Source: Shimia sagamensis (GTDB taxonomy: Bacteria > Pseudomonadota > Alphaproteobacteria > Rhodobacterales > Rhodobacteraceae). Taken from it: a stretch of 64,000 nt of DNA. The translations under genes were made by a program, and so were the position numbers. The notes beneath the pieces were generated by a model. That model saw only the letters and a list, made by a program, of their open reading frames with translations, searched no databases and had not been told where the DNA came from. This document shows, piece by piece, positions 19,091 to 27,331 of the stretch (position 1 is the stretch's first letter; each line of letters starts with the position of its first letter). The DNA lies in contig NZ_FXTY01000002.1 in assembly GCF_900182745.1 (NCBI RefSeq), positions 434,001 through 498,000 on the forward strand, read 5' to 3'.

Positions 19091-19678
19091 ATGCGTCAGG
19101 CAAGCGTGACCCGCAGCACTGCGGAAACCAAGATCACCGTGGAGATCAACCTCGACGGCACCGGGGTGTATGACAACAAGACCGGCGTGGGCTTCTTTGA
19201 CCACATGCTGGATCAGCTGTCGCGTCACAGCCTGATTGACATGACCATCCGCGCGGAAGGTGATTACCACATTGATGATCACCACACGGTGGAGGATGTG
19301 GGTATCTCGCTGGGCCAAGCTTTGACGCAGGCCTTGGGCGACAAAAAAGGCATCCGTCGCTATGCGACCTGCCACCTGCCGATGGATGATGCGCAGGTGC
19401 GGGCGAGCCTCGACTTGTCCGCGCGTCCCTTCCTGATCTGGAATCTGGAGATGCCAACCCAGAAGATTGGCACCTTTGACACCGAACTGGTGCGTGAGTT
19501 CTTCCAGGGGTTTGCCACACACGGCGGGATCACCCTGCATGTGGATCAGATCCACGGGTTTAACAGCCACCACATTGCCGAGGCCACTTTCAAAGCCGTG
19601 GCCCGCGCACTGCGTGAGGCGGTGGAAGTGGACCCGCGTAAGGCAGATGCCATCCCGTCCACCAAGGGTGCGCTGTAA
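19091..19678 (+). CDS. hisB: Imidazoleglycerol-phosphate dehydratase
   Basis: The 195-residue enzyme performs the sixth step of histidine synthesis. The manganese-binding motifs are [23 protein letters not shown] and, in the second repeat half, [14 protein letters not shown]. It is the monofunctional form (about 195 residues), without the phosphatase domain found in enterobacterial HisB. AAGGA precedes the ATG. First of five his genes on the plus strand (hisB, hisH, hisA, hisF, hisE), but it has its own terminator, so it is a separate transcription unit. Confidence 0.96.
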   Translation: MRQASVTRSTAETKITVEINLDGTGVYDNKTGVGFFDHMLDQLSRHSLIDMTIRAEGDYHIDDHHTVEDVGISLGQALTQALGDKKGIRRYATCHLPMDDAQVRASLDLSARPFLIWNLEMPTQKIGTFDTELVREFFQGFATHGGITLHVDQIHGFNSHHIAEATFKAVARALREAVEVDPRKADAIPSTKGAL

Positions 19679-19701
19679 GCCAGCCAACTGACTCAGACGT
19701 G

Positions 19702-19728
19702 AAAAAGCCCGCACTGTGCGGGCTTTTT
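19702..19728. terminator. Bidirectional terminator between hisB and the DUF2306 gene
   Basis: AAAAAGCCCGCA, loop CTG and TGCGGGCTTTTT form a 12-bp symmetric stem with T tracts on both strands. It can stop hisB transcripts (plus) and DUF2306 transcripts (minus). Confidence 0.92.
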
Positions 19729-19732
19729 GTGC

Positions 19733-20365
19733 TTAAGCGGGTTGTGCGGAGCTTGGGGCAAGCTCACGTCGGACCAGCCATTCCGCCACAAACATGTTGG
19801 GCACCCAGCAGGCCCAGCAGATCAGCGGATAAGCCGTATCAAACCCGACGGTGAGTTCACCTATGGGCAGGTACAGTCGCAAAGTCACGGCTGCGAGGGT
19901 CAAGGCAGCAGAGCGGATCATCCACCGTCGGTGGGCCGGGATGTCGCGTTGGATAGCAAGGTAGATTGCGACGGCCGTGGTGCTGAGCCAGGCCACCGCG
20001 AGGGCGGCAAGGCCGGAGGCTGCGATTGGACCCATCTCGGTTTGGAAGGCGAGGAAAAAGCCGGACAGGCCGGAGAGCAGGATCACCACCCCATAAAGCC
20101 GGCCTAACCAACGATGCAGTGTTGGGCGACGCAGGCGCATTTTGGTGCTGAATTGCAAGGGCAGCAGGGCCAGCGCCACAGGGGCCAGAGCGATATGTCC
20201 GTAGAGCAGGATTGGGCGTTCCAAGGCATGGTGCAGCATAAACGGCATGACCAAAGCAATGTCCGCAATCAAAAACCGCAGCGACGCCAAGGCGATGGCA
20301 ATGGCGAGGAACCAGATCACGGGCAGGCTGCGTGGCAACAACGGGCGTTTGGGGATGGGGTACAT
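19733..20365 (-). CDS. DUF2306 integral membrane protein
   Basis: The 210-residue protein has about seven hydrophobic segments. Recognisable DUF2306 marks are the HHALERPILLYGHIALAP segment, the RRPTLHRWLGRLYG loop and RDIPAHRRWMIRSAALTLA, giving several conserved His and Arg residues near the membrane face. The biochemical role of the family is unknown. ATG at 20365 is used because GGAG lies six bases before it. It is divergent from a TetR-type gene with three TTGACACTGT repeats between, so it is probably the target of that repressor. Confidence 0.82.
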   Translation of the reverse strand: MYPIPKRPLLPRSLPVIWFLAIAIALASLRFLIADIALVMPFMLHHALERPILLYGHIALAPVALALLPLQFSTKMRLRRPTLHRWLGRLYGVVILLSGLSGFFLAFQTEMGPIAASGLAALAVAWLSTTAVAIYLAIQRDIPAHRRWMIRSAALTLAAVTLRLYLPIGELTVGFDTAYPLICWACWVPNMFVAEWLVRRELAPSSAQPA

Positions 20366-20383
20366 GGGTGACTCCACTCAATT

Positions 20384-20442
20384 TTGACACTGTAAAGTTA
20401 ATCTTGACACTGTAAAAATCAGAACTGCTTGACACTGTCAAG
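20384..20442. promoter_or_regulatory. Triple TTGACACTGT operator-like repeat between DUF2306 and TetR genes
   Basis: The ten-base word TTGACACTGT occurs three times in direct orientation at 20384-20393, 20404-20413 and 20429-20438 (steps of 20 and 25 bases). The third copy is part of the perfect palindrome CTTGACACTGTCAAG (20428-20442). Because TTGACA is also the sigma-70 -35 consensus, bound repressor would probably block the promoters of both divergent genes. The likely binder is the TetR protein encoded from 20463. Confidence 0.75.
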
Positions 20443-20462
20443 TCACGGCGTAGTGTGCGCCC

Positions 20463-21068
20463 ATGAGCACAGCAAAAACCCGCCACCACCACGGAGATCT
20501 CAAACGCGCGTTGATTCAGGCGGGCATCGATCTGCTGGAAGAAGGCGGATTGGAAGCGTTGAGTTTGCGCAAATGTGCCGCCCGTGCTGGCGTGTCCCAT
20601 GCAGCACCCGCACATCACTTTGCGGGTTTGCCGGGATTGATCACCGCCATTGCCGAAGAAGGTTTTGACATATTTTCCAAATACATGACGGACGCCATTA
20701 ACGCGGGCGAGCAGACTGACCGGGAACGGTTGCGTGGTATCTGCCGAGGGTATTTGCAGTTTGGCTTAAGCCACAGTGGCTTGCTCAAAGTGATGTTTGG
20801 GGAACATGGGTTGGGCGTCCATGCGCCGCGCAGCGACAACCGCGAAGAGGCCGAAGCTTACCTCATTTTGCGCGGGGTCTGCGCGCCGTTTGTGCCAGAA
20901 GGCGAAGACCCTCATATCGTGGAGGCGCAGGTCTGGTCACTGATTCATGGCTTCACCCTGCTCTACCTTGGGGGTGAGTTTGGCTGTACCGACGCGCCCA
21001 TTGAAGACAGCCCGTTTGAGGCGGTCATGGCGCTGATTGACCGGATTGGCACACAGGCCACTGGCTAA
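20463..21068 (+). CDS. TetR/AcrR-family regulator with WHG domain
   Basis: The 201-residue protein starts with a TetR helix-turn-helix (HHHGDLKRALIQAGIDLLEE, then SLRKCAARAGVSHAAPAHHF) and has the C-terminal domain that carries a W..IHG motif (VWSLIHGFTLLYL near residue 160). WHG-type regulators usually repress a neighbouring membrane or detoxification gene. The ATG lies 21 bases after the last TTGACACTGT repeat. It is divergent from the DUF2306 gene; auto-repression and control of that gene are inferred from the arrangement. Confidence 0.88.
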   Translation: MSTAKTRHHHGDLKRALIQAGIDLLEEGGLEALSLRKCAARAGVSHAAPAHHFAGLPGLITAIAEEGFDIFSKYMTDAINAGEQTDRERLRGICRGYLQFGLSHSGLLKVMFGEHGLGVHAPRSDNREEAEAYLILRGVCAPFVPEGEDPHIVEAQVWSLIHGFTLLYLGGEFGCTDAPIEDSPFEAVMALIDRIGTQATG

Positions 21069-21151
21069 ACGCCCCGCTTGACCCACAGCCTCTTGACCCG
21101 CGCGGCGTTTCGTTTCACTTGGAAGCGATACCAAAAGACAGGACCAAGATC

Positions 21152-21790
21152 ATGCTCACGGCGATCATCGACTATGAAAGCGGCAACTTGCACTCTGCCG
21201 AAAAAGCCTTTCAACGGATGGCCGCAGAGGTTCATGGCGGCGAGGTTGTGGTGACTTCGGATGCGGATGTGGTGGCCAAGGCGGACCGGTTGGTTCTGCC
21301 CGGAGATGGCGCGTTTCCGGCCTGTGCCGCCGAGCTACGTGGCCACAAAGGCATTTACGACGCGATGGTCGAAGCGGTGGAAGTCAAAGGACGACCGTTT
21401 TTGGGCATCTGCGTGGGCATGCAGCTTATGGCGTCACGCGGGCATGAATATGAGCTCACCCAAGGGCTGGGTTGGATTGAGGGTGACGTTGAGAAAATTG
21501 CCCCAAGTGATGTCAGCCTGAAAGTGCCGCATATGGGCTGGAACAATCTGGTGATTGACCATCCGCACGCGCTGCTGGATGGCATCAAAAGCGGCGATCA
21601 CACATATTTTGTGCACTCCTACCAATTCCACGTGACCAAACCGGAAGAGCGTCTGGCACATGTGGACTATGGCGGCGACGTGACCGCCATCATTGGGCGT
21701 GACACCATGGTGGGCATGCAGTTCCACCCGGAAAAGAGCCAGGACATTGGCTTACGCATGATTGGCAACTTCCTGAAGTGGGCGCCCTAA
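21152..21790 (+). CDS. hisH: Imidazole glycerol phosphate synthase, glutaminase subunit
   Basis: The 212-residue class-I glutamine amidotransferase makes ammonia for HisF. It has IDYESGNLHS at the N terminus, the nucleophile elbow GICVGMQLM (Cys near 86), the conserved PHMGWNNL segment, YFVHSYQF, and the catalytic FHPEKSQ (His and Glu near 191-193). ATG at 21152 with AGGA eight bases upstream is preferred to the longer frame start at 21119, whose extra residues do not belong to the family. Its partner hisF lies 3.7 kb downstream rather than adjacent. Confidence 0.96.
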   Translation: MLTAIIDYESGNLHSAEKAFQRMAAEVHGGEVVVTSDADVVAKADRLVLPGDGAFPACAAELRGHKGIYDAMVEAVEVKGRPFLGICVGMQLMASRGHEYELTQGLGWIEGDVEKIAPSDVSLKVPHMGWNNLVIDHPHALLDGIKSGDHTYFVHSYQFHVTKPEERLAHVDYGGDVTAIIGRDTMVGMQFHPEKSQDIGLRMIGNFLKWAP

Positions 21791-21800
21791 AAGCCGACGC

Positions 21801-21857
21801 GGGAGGGGCCAGCCCCTCTTGCGCTGATGCGCAATTCACCCCGGGATATTTTCGGAA
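21801..21857 (+). repeat. Dispersed intergenic palindromic repeat, copy A
   Basis: GAGGGGCCAGCCCCTC at 21803-21818 is followed by a small hairpin (TTGCGC/GCGCAA) and then the block CACCCCGGGATATTTTCGGAATG. A second copy in opposite orientation with the same two blocks is at 56571-56620. It sits between the convergent ends of hisH and the AraC gene, a usual place for REP-like elements, and may also act as a transcript end. Confidence 0.65.
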
Positions 21858-21872
21858 TGAGAACCTGAAGAG

Positions 21873-22598
21873 TTATGCCGCACGCAGGGATGTGGGGGCA
21901 ACCCCATGGGCCTTGCGGAAGGCGCGTGTGAAGCTTTCCGGGCTACGGTAGGCATAGCGGCGGGCGACAGCGTCCACGCGGTCGCCGCGCGTGATGTCTT
22001 GGTGCGCCAGTATAAGTCGCCAGCGGCGCAGGTAACCCATCGGGGTTTCCCCGACGGTTTGGGCAAAGAGTTCGGAAAAACGTGACAGCGACAGCCCCGC
22101 CTCTTGCGCAAGGTCAGCGTTGCTCCAGACGCGGCCGGGGAAATCATGCATGGCAACAATGGCGCGGCTTAGCCGTGGATCCGCCAGACCAGCCAGCAGG
22201 CCAACATCGGTGGTGCCTTGGGAGATTTGGTCGCGCAGCAGCCGCACCATCAATGCTTCGCCCAAGCGGTTGATCACCGATTGCGCCCCACAACGGTTTG
22301 CATTGGTCTCTTCCGCCATCAGACGCACCAAAGCCCGGCTGTCATCCTCGCCACTGAGATCGTAGTGCACCTCTTCCGGCAGGGCCGCCATCAAAGGGTT
22401 GGACAGCCCCATCCAATCCACATGGGCGGCAAACAGGACTTCACCCGCGCAAATGGTCGTGCAGGCGCCGCGCGTGAAAAACACCACCCGCGCCGGTGTG
22501 CCATCGTTCCCGGCTTTGGCAATCAGATTGGCCTCAGACAGCGTGGCAGGCTGCACGGAGAGGTGGAATTTTTCAACAAGCGTGGTCAGACGGTCCAT
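21873..22598 (-). CDS. AraC-family regulator with N-terminal cupin
   Basis: The 241-residue protein has a cupin-like sensory half (residues 1 to about 120, with RVVFFTRGACTTIC and the YDLSGEDDSRALVRLM stretch) and two helix-turn-helix motifs in the C-terminal AraC domain (SNADLAQEAGLSLSRFSELFAQ; ARRYAYRSPESFTRAFRKAHG). It belongs to the cupin_6 AraC branch. ATG at 22598 is the likely start; ribosome-site support is weak and a TTG further up (22628) is possible. It is divergent from a peroxiredoxin-like gene, which is the natural candidate target. Confidence 0.86.
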   Translation of the reverse strand: MDRLTTLVEKFHLSVQPATLSEANLIAKAGNDGTPARVVFFTRGACTTICAGEVLFAAHVDWMGLSNPLMAALPEEVHYDLSGEDDSRALVRLMAEETNANRCGAQSVINRLGEALMVRLLRDQISQGTTDVGLLAGLADPRLSRAIVAMHDFPGRVWSNADLAQEAGLSLSRFSELFAQTVGETPMGYLRRWRLILAHQDITRGDRVDAVARRYAYRSPESFTRAFRKAHGVAPTSLRAA

Positions 22599-22691
22599 TT
22601 GGGGCTTTCGGAGTTTCAGCACGATCAATCGGATTTATTTGACATGAAGCCCGACCATAAGTCCAGGAAGCACAAAAAAGAGGACAATCAA

Positions 22692-23228
22692 ATGCTGATC
22701 CCCCGTCAAAAAACCCCAAACCTGACGCTGCCGCTTGTGGGGGGCGGCACCTTTGATCTCTCCGCTGAAAGATCTGAGCGAGGCACAGTGGTGTGCTTCT
22801 ATCGCGGCCTGCACTGCCCGATTTGCGCCACCTACCTGAAAGAGCTGGAAAAGCTTGTCGCAGCCTTTGCCGAACGCGGCGTGACTTGTGTGGCAGTGAG
22901 CAGCGACGGCGAAGAGCGCGCCAAAGACATGGCGGAGAAGGTTACCGCCACCGGCCTGCGCGTGGCCTATGATCTGCCGTTGAATGTGGCCAAAGACTGG
23001 GGTCTGTATATCTCCACCTCACGTGGCAAGACCTCGATCGGCATTGAAGAGCCTGCGCTGTTCAGTGAGCCAGGTCTGTTTATGGTGAGCCCAGAGCAAG
23101 CCCTGTACTATGGCTCAGTACAGACAATGCCGTTTGTGCGTCCGCATTTCAGCGAGCTGCTCGGCGCCTTGGATTTTGCCATCAAGAACGACTATCCGGC
23201 ACGCGGCGAATACACCGGCGCGGTGTAA
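22692..23228 (+). CDS. AhpC/TSA-family peroxiredoxin-like protein
   Basis: The 178-residue thioredoxin-fold protein has IPRQKTPNLTLPLVGGGTFDLS, then CFYRGLHCPICATYLKELEKL with a CxxC active site (residues about 41-44), and the SSDGEERAKDMAEK region typical of AhpC/TSA proteins. It likely reduces peroxides or acts as a thiol redox protein; the CPIC motif is closer to AhpC/TSA redoxin relatives than to 2-Cys AhpC. The first frame of the long open stretch is out of context; ATG 22692 has GAGGA eight bases upstream. Divergent from the AraC regulator; ends at a bidirectional terminator. Confidence 0.88.
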   Translation: MLIPRQKTPNLTLPLVGGGTFDLSAERSERGTVVCFYRGLHCPICATYLKELEKLVAAFAERGVTCVAVSSDGEERAKDMAEKVTATGLRVAYDLPLNVAKDWGLYISTSRGKTSIGIEEPALFSEPGLFMVSPEQALYYGSVQTMPFVRPHFSELLGALDFAIKNDYPARGEYTGAV

Positions 23229-23251
23229 TCTTCGGACCCGTCCAGCATTAA

Positions 23252-23280
23252 AAAAAGGCGCGGGAAAACCGCGCCTTTTT
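23252..23280. terminator. Bidirectional terminator between peroxiredoxin and DUF2147 genes
   Basis: AAAAAGGCGCGG, loop GAAAA and CCGCGCCTTTTT make a 12-bp stem with T tracts on both strands, 23 bases after the peroxiredoxin stop and 20 bases past the reverse-strand DUF2147 stop. Confidence 0.92.
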
Positions 23281-23299
23281 GTGTTTCAGCAGAGACGCG

Positions 23300-23692
23300 T
23301 TACTTCACACGGGTCCAGGATCCACCACTGCGGCAGATGCCCAACACACAGCCGCTCACCGCCAAGGAATTGCCAGAGAGCACCAGCTTGCCTTTGTAGG
23401 TCTTGTCGCGGTCCGGCGAGTAAACTTTGCCGCCACTGTAGGCACCACCGCCGTCTGACTTCATGTCCCAAATGATCTTGCGACCATTGTTGGGGCTGTC
23501 GAGCGCACTGCCATCCGGGTTGAACGATTTGGCCAAAGTGCCGCAAATGGTGCTGCCGCAGGCGGTCACATTGATCAGGCCATAATTGCCGTTGTCATCC
23601 GGAATGGTCTTCCAGGTGCCAAAAATGGGGTCCGCAATGGCCGATGTGGCTCCAATCAGGGTCATGGCCGCAGCCAGTAAGGTTTTCTTCAT
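23300..23692 (-). CDS. Exported DUF2147 protein
   Basis: The 130-residue protein has a signal peptide (MKKTLLAAAMTLIGATSAIA, cut before DPIFG). The mature part is a DUF2147 domain: GTWKTIPDDNGNYGLINVTACG, ICGTLAKSFN, GRKIIWDMK, YSPDRDKTYKGKLVLSGNSLAVSGCVLGICRSG. The fold is a small lipocalin-like barrel and the function is not established. GGGAGGA lies five to six bases before ATG 23692, and the signal peptide starts there, so the longer frame is rejected. Divergent from hisA. Confidence 0.9.
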   Translation of the reverse strand: MKKTLLAAAMTLIGATSAIADPIFGTWKTIPDDNGNYGLINVTACGSTICGTLAKSFNPDGSALDSPNNGRKIIWDMKSDGGGAYSGGKVYSPDRDKTYKGKLVLSGNSLAVSGCVLGICRSGGSWTRVK

Positions 23693-23863
23693 CTTTTTCC
23701 TCCCGAGTATTTGCTCAAAACTCTGCGGCAAGCCAGTGAGTCGCATCAACCCTGACTTTGGGTCAGGTGGCACGATCCCGCCGCGTTGCAATTTTTGCGG
23801 CACCATGCAAAACCAATCTTAACAGCCGGTTTCGGCGCGACACGACAAAAAGGCCCCTGCCCC

Positions 23864-24586
23864 ATGATCCTTTATCCCGCGATTGACCTCAAAGATGGCA
23901 ATGCCGTGCGTCTGCTGCATGGTGACATGGACAAGGAAACCGTGTTCAACGAAAACCCCGCCGCGCAGGCGTTGGAGTTTGTCGAAGCAGGCTGTGAATG
24001 GCTGCATCTGGTGGACTTGAACGGTGCGTTTGCAGGGATTCCGATCAACGCCACTCCGGTTGAGGAAATTCTCAAGCAGACCAACGTTCCGGCACAGCTG
24101 GGTGGTGGCATTCGCGACATGGCAACCATCGAGCGTTGGATTGGCAAAGGTCTATCGCGTGTGATCCTTGGCACAGTTGCAGTGGAAAATCCGGACCTGG
24201 TGCGCGAAGCCGCCAAAGAGTTTCCCGGCAAAGTGGCCGTGGGCATTGATGCACGCGACGGCAAAGTGGCCACCAAAGGGTGGGCCGAAGAGACCGATGT
24301 GGATGTGATTGATTTGGCCAAATCGTTTGAGGACGACGGAGTTTGTGCGATCATTTACACCGACATCCTGCGTGACGGCGCAATGAAGGGCCCCAACGTG
24401 GACGCAACCGCTGCATTGGCCAAAGCTGTGTCAATTCCAGTGATCGCCAGCGGCGGTGTGAGCTCGGTGGACGATCTCAAAGCTCTAAAAAACTGTGGTG
24501 CAGCGCTCAACGGCGCGATTTCCGGTCGCGCGCTGTATGATGGTGCAATTGATTTGGGCGAAGCCTTGAAAGTTCTAAAAGCGTGA
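23864..24586 (+). CDS. hisA: Phosphoribosylformimino-5-aminoimidazole carboxamide ribotide isomerase
   Basis: The 240-residue TIM barrel isomerises ProFAR to PRFAR in histidine synthesis. It begins with [19 protein letters not shown] (catalytic Asp near residue 8), continues with [29 protein letters not shown], the phosphate-binding GIDARDGKV and ends with [18 protein letters not shown] at 23864 begins at the family start; AAGG is some ten bases upstream. Its last codons overlap a small membrane-protein gene by four bases. Confidence 0.96.
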   Translation: MILYPAIDLKDGNAVRLLHGDMDKETVFNENPAAQALEFVEAGCEWLHLVDLNGAFAGIPINATPVEEILKQTNVPAQLGGGIRDMATIERWIGKGLSRVILGTVAVENPDLVREAAKEFPGKVAVGIDARDGKVATKGWAEETDVDVIDLAKSFEDDGVCAIIYTDILRDGAMKGPNVDATAALAKAVSIPVIASGGVSSVDDLKALKNCGAALNGAISGRALYDGAIDLGEALKVLKA

Positions 24587-24894
24587 GACTGCGGCGCAAG
24601 ATTGCCTATGTGATCCTGACGCTGGTGCTGGCTGCCTGTGTGTGGCCAGCCTATCTGGTGTGGTGGGCGCAGCGTACAGCGGAGGCTCACGGCTGCACAT
24701 TTGGCATGGCAATGCACACTGACGGCTGTTTGGTGAATGGTGAAAACATCGGGGCACAGCTCAATTCGGCGTATTCCAATGCTGGTTTGGTGATCCTGAC
24801 CATGCCGGTGGGCTTTGTAATTGTGCTCACCCTGATTGTGATGATGAGCAAGGACCTGAAGCGGCGCAGCGACGCCAAGGTGGAGAAGGCGTGA
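24583..24894 (+). CDS. Small two-segment membrane protein of unknown function
   Basis: The 103-residue protein has a basic N terminus, one hydrophobic segment at residues about 8-28 ([22 protein letters not shown]), a polar middle with three cysteine-containing turns ([16 protein letters not shown]), and a second segment at about 68-88. I do not recognise a family. GTG overlaps the hisA stop (GTGA), so it is translated with hisA, yet it has no obvious histidine-synthesis role. A marine Rhodobacteraceae-specific protein is likely. Confidence 0.72.
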   Translation: MRLRRKIAYVILTLVLAACVWPAYLVWWAQRTAEAHGCTFGMAMHTDGCLVNGENIGAQLNSAYSNAGLVILTMPVGFVIVLTLIVMMSKDLKRRSDAKVEKA

Positions 24895-24963
24895 CTTTCT
24901 GACGCCTTGGCGTTTCCGTGATTTTACCGCAGCGTGACAGCGCGAACAAATCAGGAGACGCAC

Positions 24964-25431
24964 ATGTCCGTTTCATTCTTTGATGTCACCGCCGCACCCT
25001 TGCCCGAAAACAGCCAGTTGCACGCCCGTATTACACCGGAGGATTTTCTGGATTGTTACTGCATCGACAGCGACATGCCGCCACGCCAAGCGGCGGAAAT
25101 TGTCACCAACTTTCCTGGTTGGGCGCAGATGCTGGCCAACTTGCGCACCGTTTTGGTGAGACCTTTTGGGCTGCGCACCGAGGCACCCAAAGATCAGGAC
25201 TGTGTTGGGATTTTCCCGGTCGAGAGCGAAAGTGACACCGAAGTCATTGCCGGATTTGACGACAGCCATCTGAATTTCCGAGTTTCAGTGTTGTCTGAAG
25301 GCGGCAAGGTGTTTGTCGCCACTTGGGTGCATCGCAACAATCTGTTTGGCCGGATGTACTTGGCCACCATCATGCCGTTTCACATCCTGATTGCGCGGGA
25401 GTCATTGGTGCGGGTGGCGCGGGCAACCTAA
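24964..25431 (+). CDS. DUF2867-family protein
   Basis: The 155-residue protein matches the DUF2867 pattern: PPRQAAEIVTNFPGWAQMLANLRTVLV, VGIFPVESESDTEVIAGFDDSHLNFRVSVL, then FVATWVHRNNLFGRMYLATIMPFHILIAR. The fold is a small cyclase/START-like barrel in related proteins; no activity is known. AGGAG precedes ATG 24964. It sits between hisA and hisF, on the same strand, and is followed by a strong hairpin before hisF. Confidence 0.85.
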   Translation: MSVSFFDVTAAPLPENSQLHARITPEDFLDCYCIDSDMPPRQAAEIVTNFPGWAQMLANLRTVLVRPFGLRTEAPKDQDCVGIFPVESESDTEVIAGFDDSHLNFRVSVLSEGGKVFVATWVHRNNLFGRMYLATIMPFHILIARESLVRVARAT

Positions 25432-25455
25432 ACTGGCCAACCTGAGCAGATTGCA

Positions 25456-25490
25456 CGTTGCGCCCTGCCACGCTAAGGAGGGGCGCAACG
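25456..25490 (+). promoter_or_regulatory. Ten-bp stem-loop just upstream of hisF
   Basis: CGTTGCGCCC (25456-25465) and GGGCGCAACG (25481-25490) pair perfectly around a 15-base loop that ends in AAGGAG. It lies 18 bases before the hisF ATG, which itself has only a weak ribosome site. No T tract follows, so it is more likely a leader or RNA-stability element than an intrinsic terminator. Confidence 0.55.
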
Positions 25491-25508
25491 CTTTGAGAAA
25501 GCTCCGAT

Positions 25509-26306
25509 ATGCTGAAAACCCGTATCATTCCCTGTCTGGATGTCGCTGATGGCCGTGTGGTCAAAGGTGTGAACTTTGTTGGCCTGCGCGATGCCGGTGA
25601 CCCCGTAGAGGCAGCCCGTGCCTATGACGCGGCTGGTGCAGATGAGATCTGTTTTCTGGACATCCATGCCACGCACGACAACCGCGGTGTGATGATTGAT
25701 ATGGTACAGCGCACCGCAGAACAGTGTTTTGTTCCGCTGACCGTTGGTGGCGGCGTGCGAACCGTGGCCGATGTGCGCAAGCTTTTGCTGGCGGGTGCGG
25801 ATAAAGTGAGCTTCAATTCTGCTGCCGTCGCCAACCCGGATGTGATTGCCGAAGCCGCCGCGCAATTTGGCAGCCAGTGCATTGTCTGCGCAATTGATGC
25901 CAAGACCATTGGCCATGATGAAAATGGCGTGCCCAACAAATGGGGTATCTTCACCCATGGTGGGCGCAAAGAGGCCTTGGACAAAGACGGCAACCCCATT
26001 GATGCGGTGGAATTTGCCAAGCTGGTGGTGGCCAAAGGTGCAGGTGAAATCCTGCTGACCTCCATGGACCGCGACGGCACCAAGGCGGGCTTCAACCTAC
26101 CGCTGACCAAGGCCATCAGCGACGCGGTTAATGTGCCGGTAATTGCCTCCGGCGGCGTCGGAACGCTCGATCACCTGGTTGAGGGCGTGACCGAAGGCGG
26201 CGCAAGCGCAGTTTTGGCGGCATCGATCTTCCACTTTGGCGAATACACCGTGCAGGAAGCCAAACAGCATATGCACGACGCCGGTATTCCAATGAGGCTG
26301 ACATGA
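25509..26306 (+). CDS. hisF: Imidazole glycerol phosphate synthase, cyclase subunit
   Basis: The 265-residue TIM barrel uses ammonia from HisH to form imidazole glycerol phosphate and AICAR. It shows [20 protein letters not shown] (catalytic Asp near 11), the [11 protein letters not shown] stretch, [45 protein letters not shown] (second catalytic Asp) and [12 protein letters not shown]. An in-frame TGA just upstream fixes the ATG at 25509. It overlaps hisE by four bases (ATGA), consistent with translational coupling. Confidence 0.97.
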   Translation: MLKTRIIPCLDVADGRVVKGVNFVGLRDAGDPVEAARAYDAAGADEICFLDIHATHDNRGVMIDMVQRTAEQCFVPLTVGGGVRTVADVRKLLLAGADKVSFNSAAVANPDVIAEAAAQFGSQCIVCAIDAKTIGHDENGVPNKWGIFTHGGRKEALDKDGNPIDAVEFAKLVVAKGAGEILLTSMDRDGTKAGFNLPLTKAISDAVNVPVIASGGVGTLDHLVEGVTEGGASAVLAASIFHFGEYTVQEAKQHMHDAGIPMRLT

Positions 26307-26620
26307 GTGTTCTAAACGACCTTGCCGCGACCATTGCTGAGCGTGCCAAAGCAGACCCGGAAAGCAGCTGGACGGCGAAGCTTCTGGCCAAAGGGCCAGA
26401 GAAATGCGCGGAGAAGTTTGGCGAAGAAGCCATCGAAGCCGTAATTGAGGCTGTCAAAGGCGACCGCGAGAAGCTGACCTACGAGGCGGCGGATGTGCTC
26501 TATCACCTGCTGGTGATGCTGGAGGCGCGCGACGTGGCACTGGACGATGTACTGGCAGAGCTGGCGCGGCGTCAGGGCCTCAGCGGCGTGGCGGAAAAAG
26601 CGGCGCGCCCCACAAGCTGA
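26303..26620 (+). CDS. hisE: Phosphoribosyl-ATP pyrophosphatase
   Basis: The 105-residue all-alpha MazG-like enzyme removes pyrophosphate from PR-ATP, the second step of histidine synthesis. Motifs are [27 protein letters not shown] and [28 protein letters not shown], with the acidic metal-binding EE..E and E..D residues. It is the separate form, not fused to HisI. The ATG overlaps the hisF stop. Last gene of the hisF-hisE pair. Confidence 0.95.
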   Translation: MSVLNDLAATIAERAKADPESSWTAKLLAKGPEKCAEKFGEEAIEAVIEAVKGDREKLTYEAADVLYHLLVMLEARDVALDDVLAELARRQGLSGVAEKAARPTS

Positions 26621-26687
26621 GCAAAAGCTTTGGCATTTTTGTGCGGCAGCCTATAGTCACGCAAAAGTCCAAAGAGGCATCGAGTTG

Positions 26688-27224
26688 ATGATTGCAAATT
26701 TACGGGTGGGACTGTCGCTTTTGGTGACAGTGGTTTTGATGGCGTGTGGTGCGCCGCAAGAGAAAGCCCCAGCGGATGTGGGTGGGTTGGCTCAAGCGCT
26801 GATCTCTCTTGATCCCACCGTGGACCCAGCCGAGGCCGCACGTGCGGCAGAGATATCCTACAATTATTCGCTGGTGCTACGCCGTGACTACAACGTCACC
26901 GATAGTGCGCTGATGCACAACGCCAAGGTCAACCAAGGACGGCGCCCGCGAGGGCTGTGCTGGCATTGGGCGGATGACCTGCAAACCCGCCTGCGCCAAG
27001 AAGAGTTTGAAACCCTGGACATGCACCGCGCCATTGCCAACCACGACACCATTCTGATCGAGCACAGCACAGTTGTGATGAGCGCCCGTGGCGGAAAAAT
27101 GCGCGAAGGCATCGTGCTCGACCCCTGGCGGTATGGCGGGTATCTGTTCTGGTCGCCGGTACTGGAAGACAGCCGGTACAACTGGGAGGAGCGCCACGTC
27201 GTACAAGCGGGGCGCAAACGATAA
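26688..27224 (+). CDS. Lipoprotein with a possible Cys-His-Asp catalytic triad
   Basis: The 178-residue protein has a lipobox (LMACG, Cys at 20), so it is probably membrane-anchored. The mature part contains RGLCWHWADDL (Cys near 86), LIEHSTVVM (His near 125) and GIVLDPWRYGG (Asp near 145) in the order expected for papain-like or transglutaminase-like enzymes, followed by FWSPVLEDSRYNWEER. I do not recognise a named family; the triad is an inference from pattern. ATG 26688 is used; TTG at 26685 is closer to the AGAGG site and cannot be excluded. Confidence 0.7.
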   Translation: MIANLRVGLSLLVTVVLMACGAPQEKAPADVGGLAQALISLDPTVDPAEAARAAEISYNYSLVLRRDYNVTDSALMHNAKVNQGRRPRGLCWHWADDLQTRLRQEEFETLDMHRAIANHDTILIEHSTVVMSARGGKMREGIVLDPWRYGGYLFWSPVLEDSRYNWEERHVVQAGRKR

Positions 27225-27331
27225 AAAGAAGGGTTTTTCGGTCCAAGTTCCGCACCTGGCAAGCGAACTTTAGGTAAATTTAAGATTCTACGCGTCATCA
27301 AAGAAACCTAGGCAACAAGACTGCAGATGTC

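Noticed and set aside
25493-25560. Short TTG-started frame after the hisF leader hairpin
   Set aside because: It overlaps the start of hisF in another frame, is very short and has no sign of conservation.
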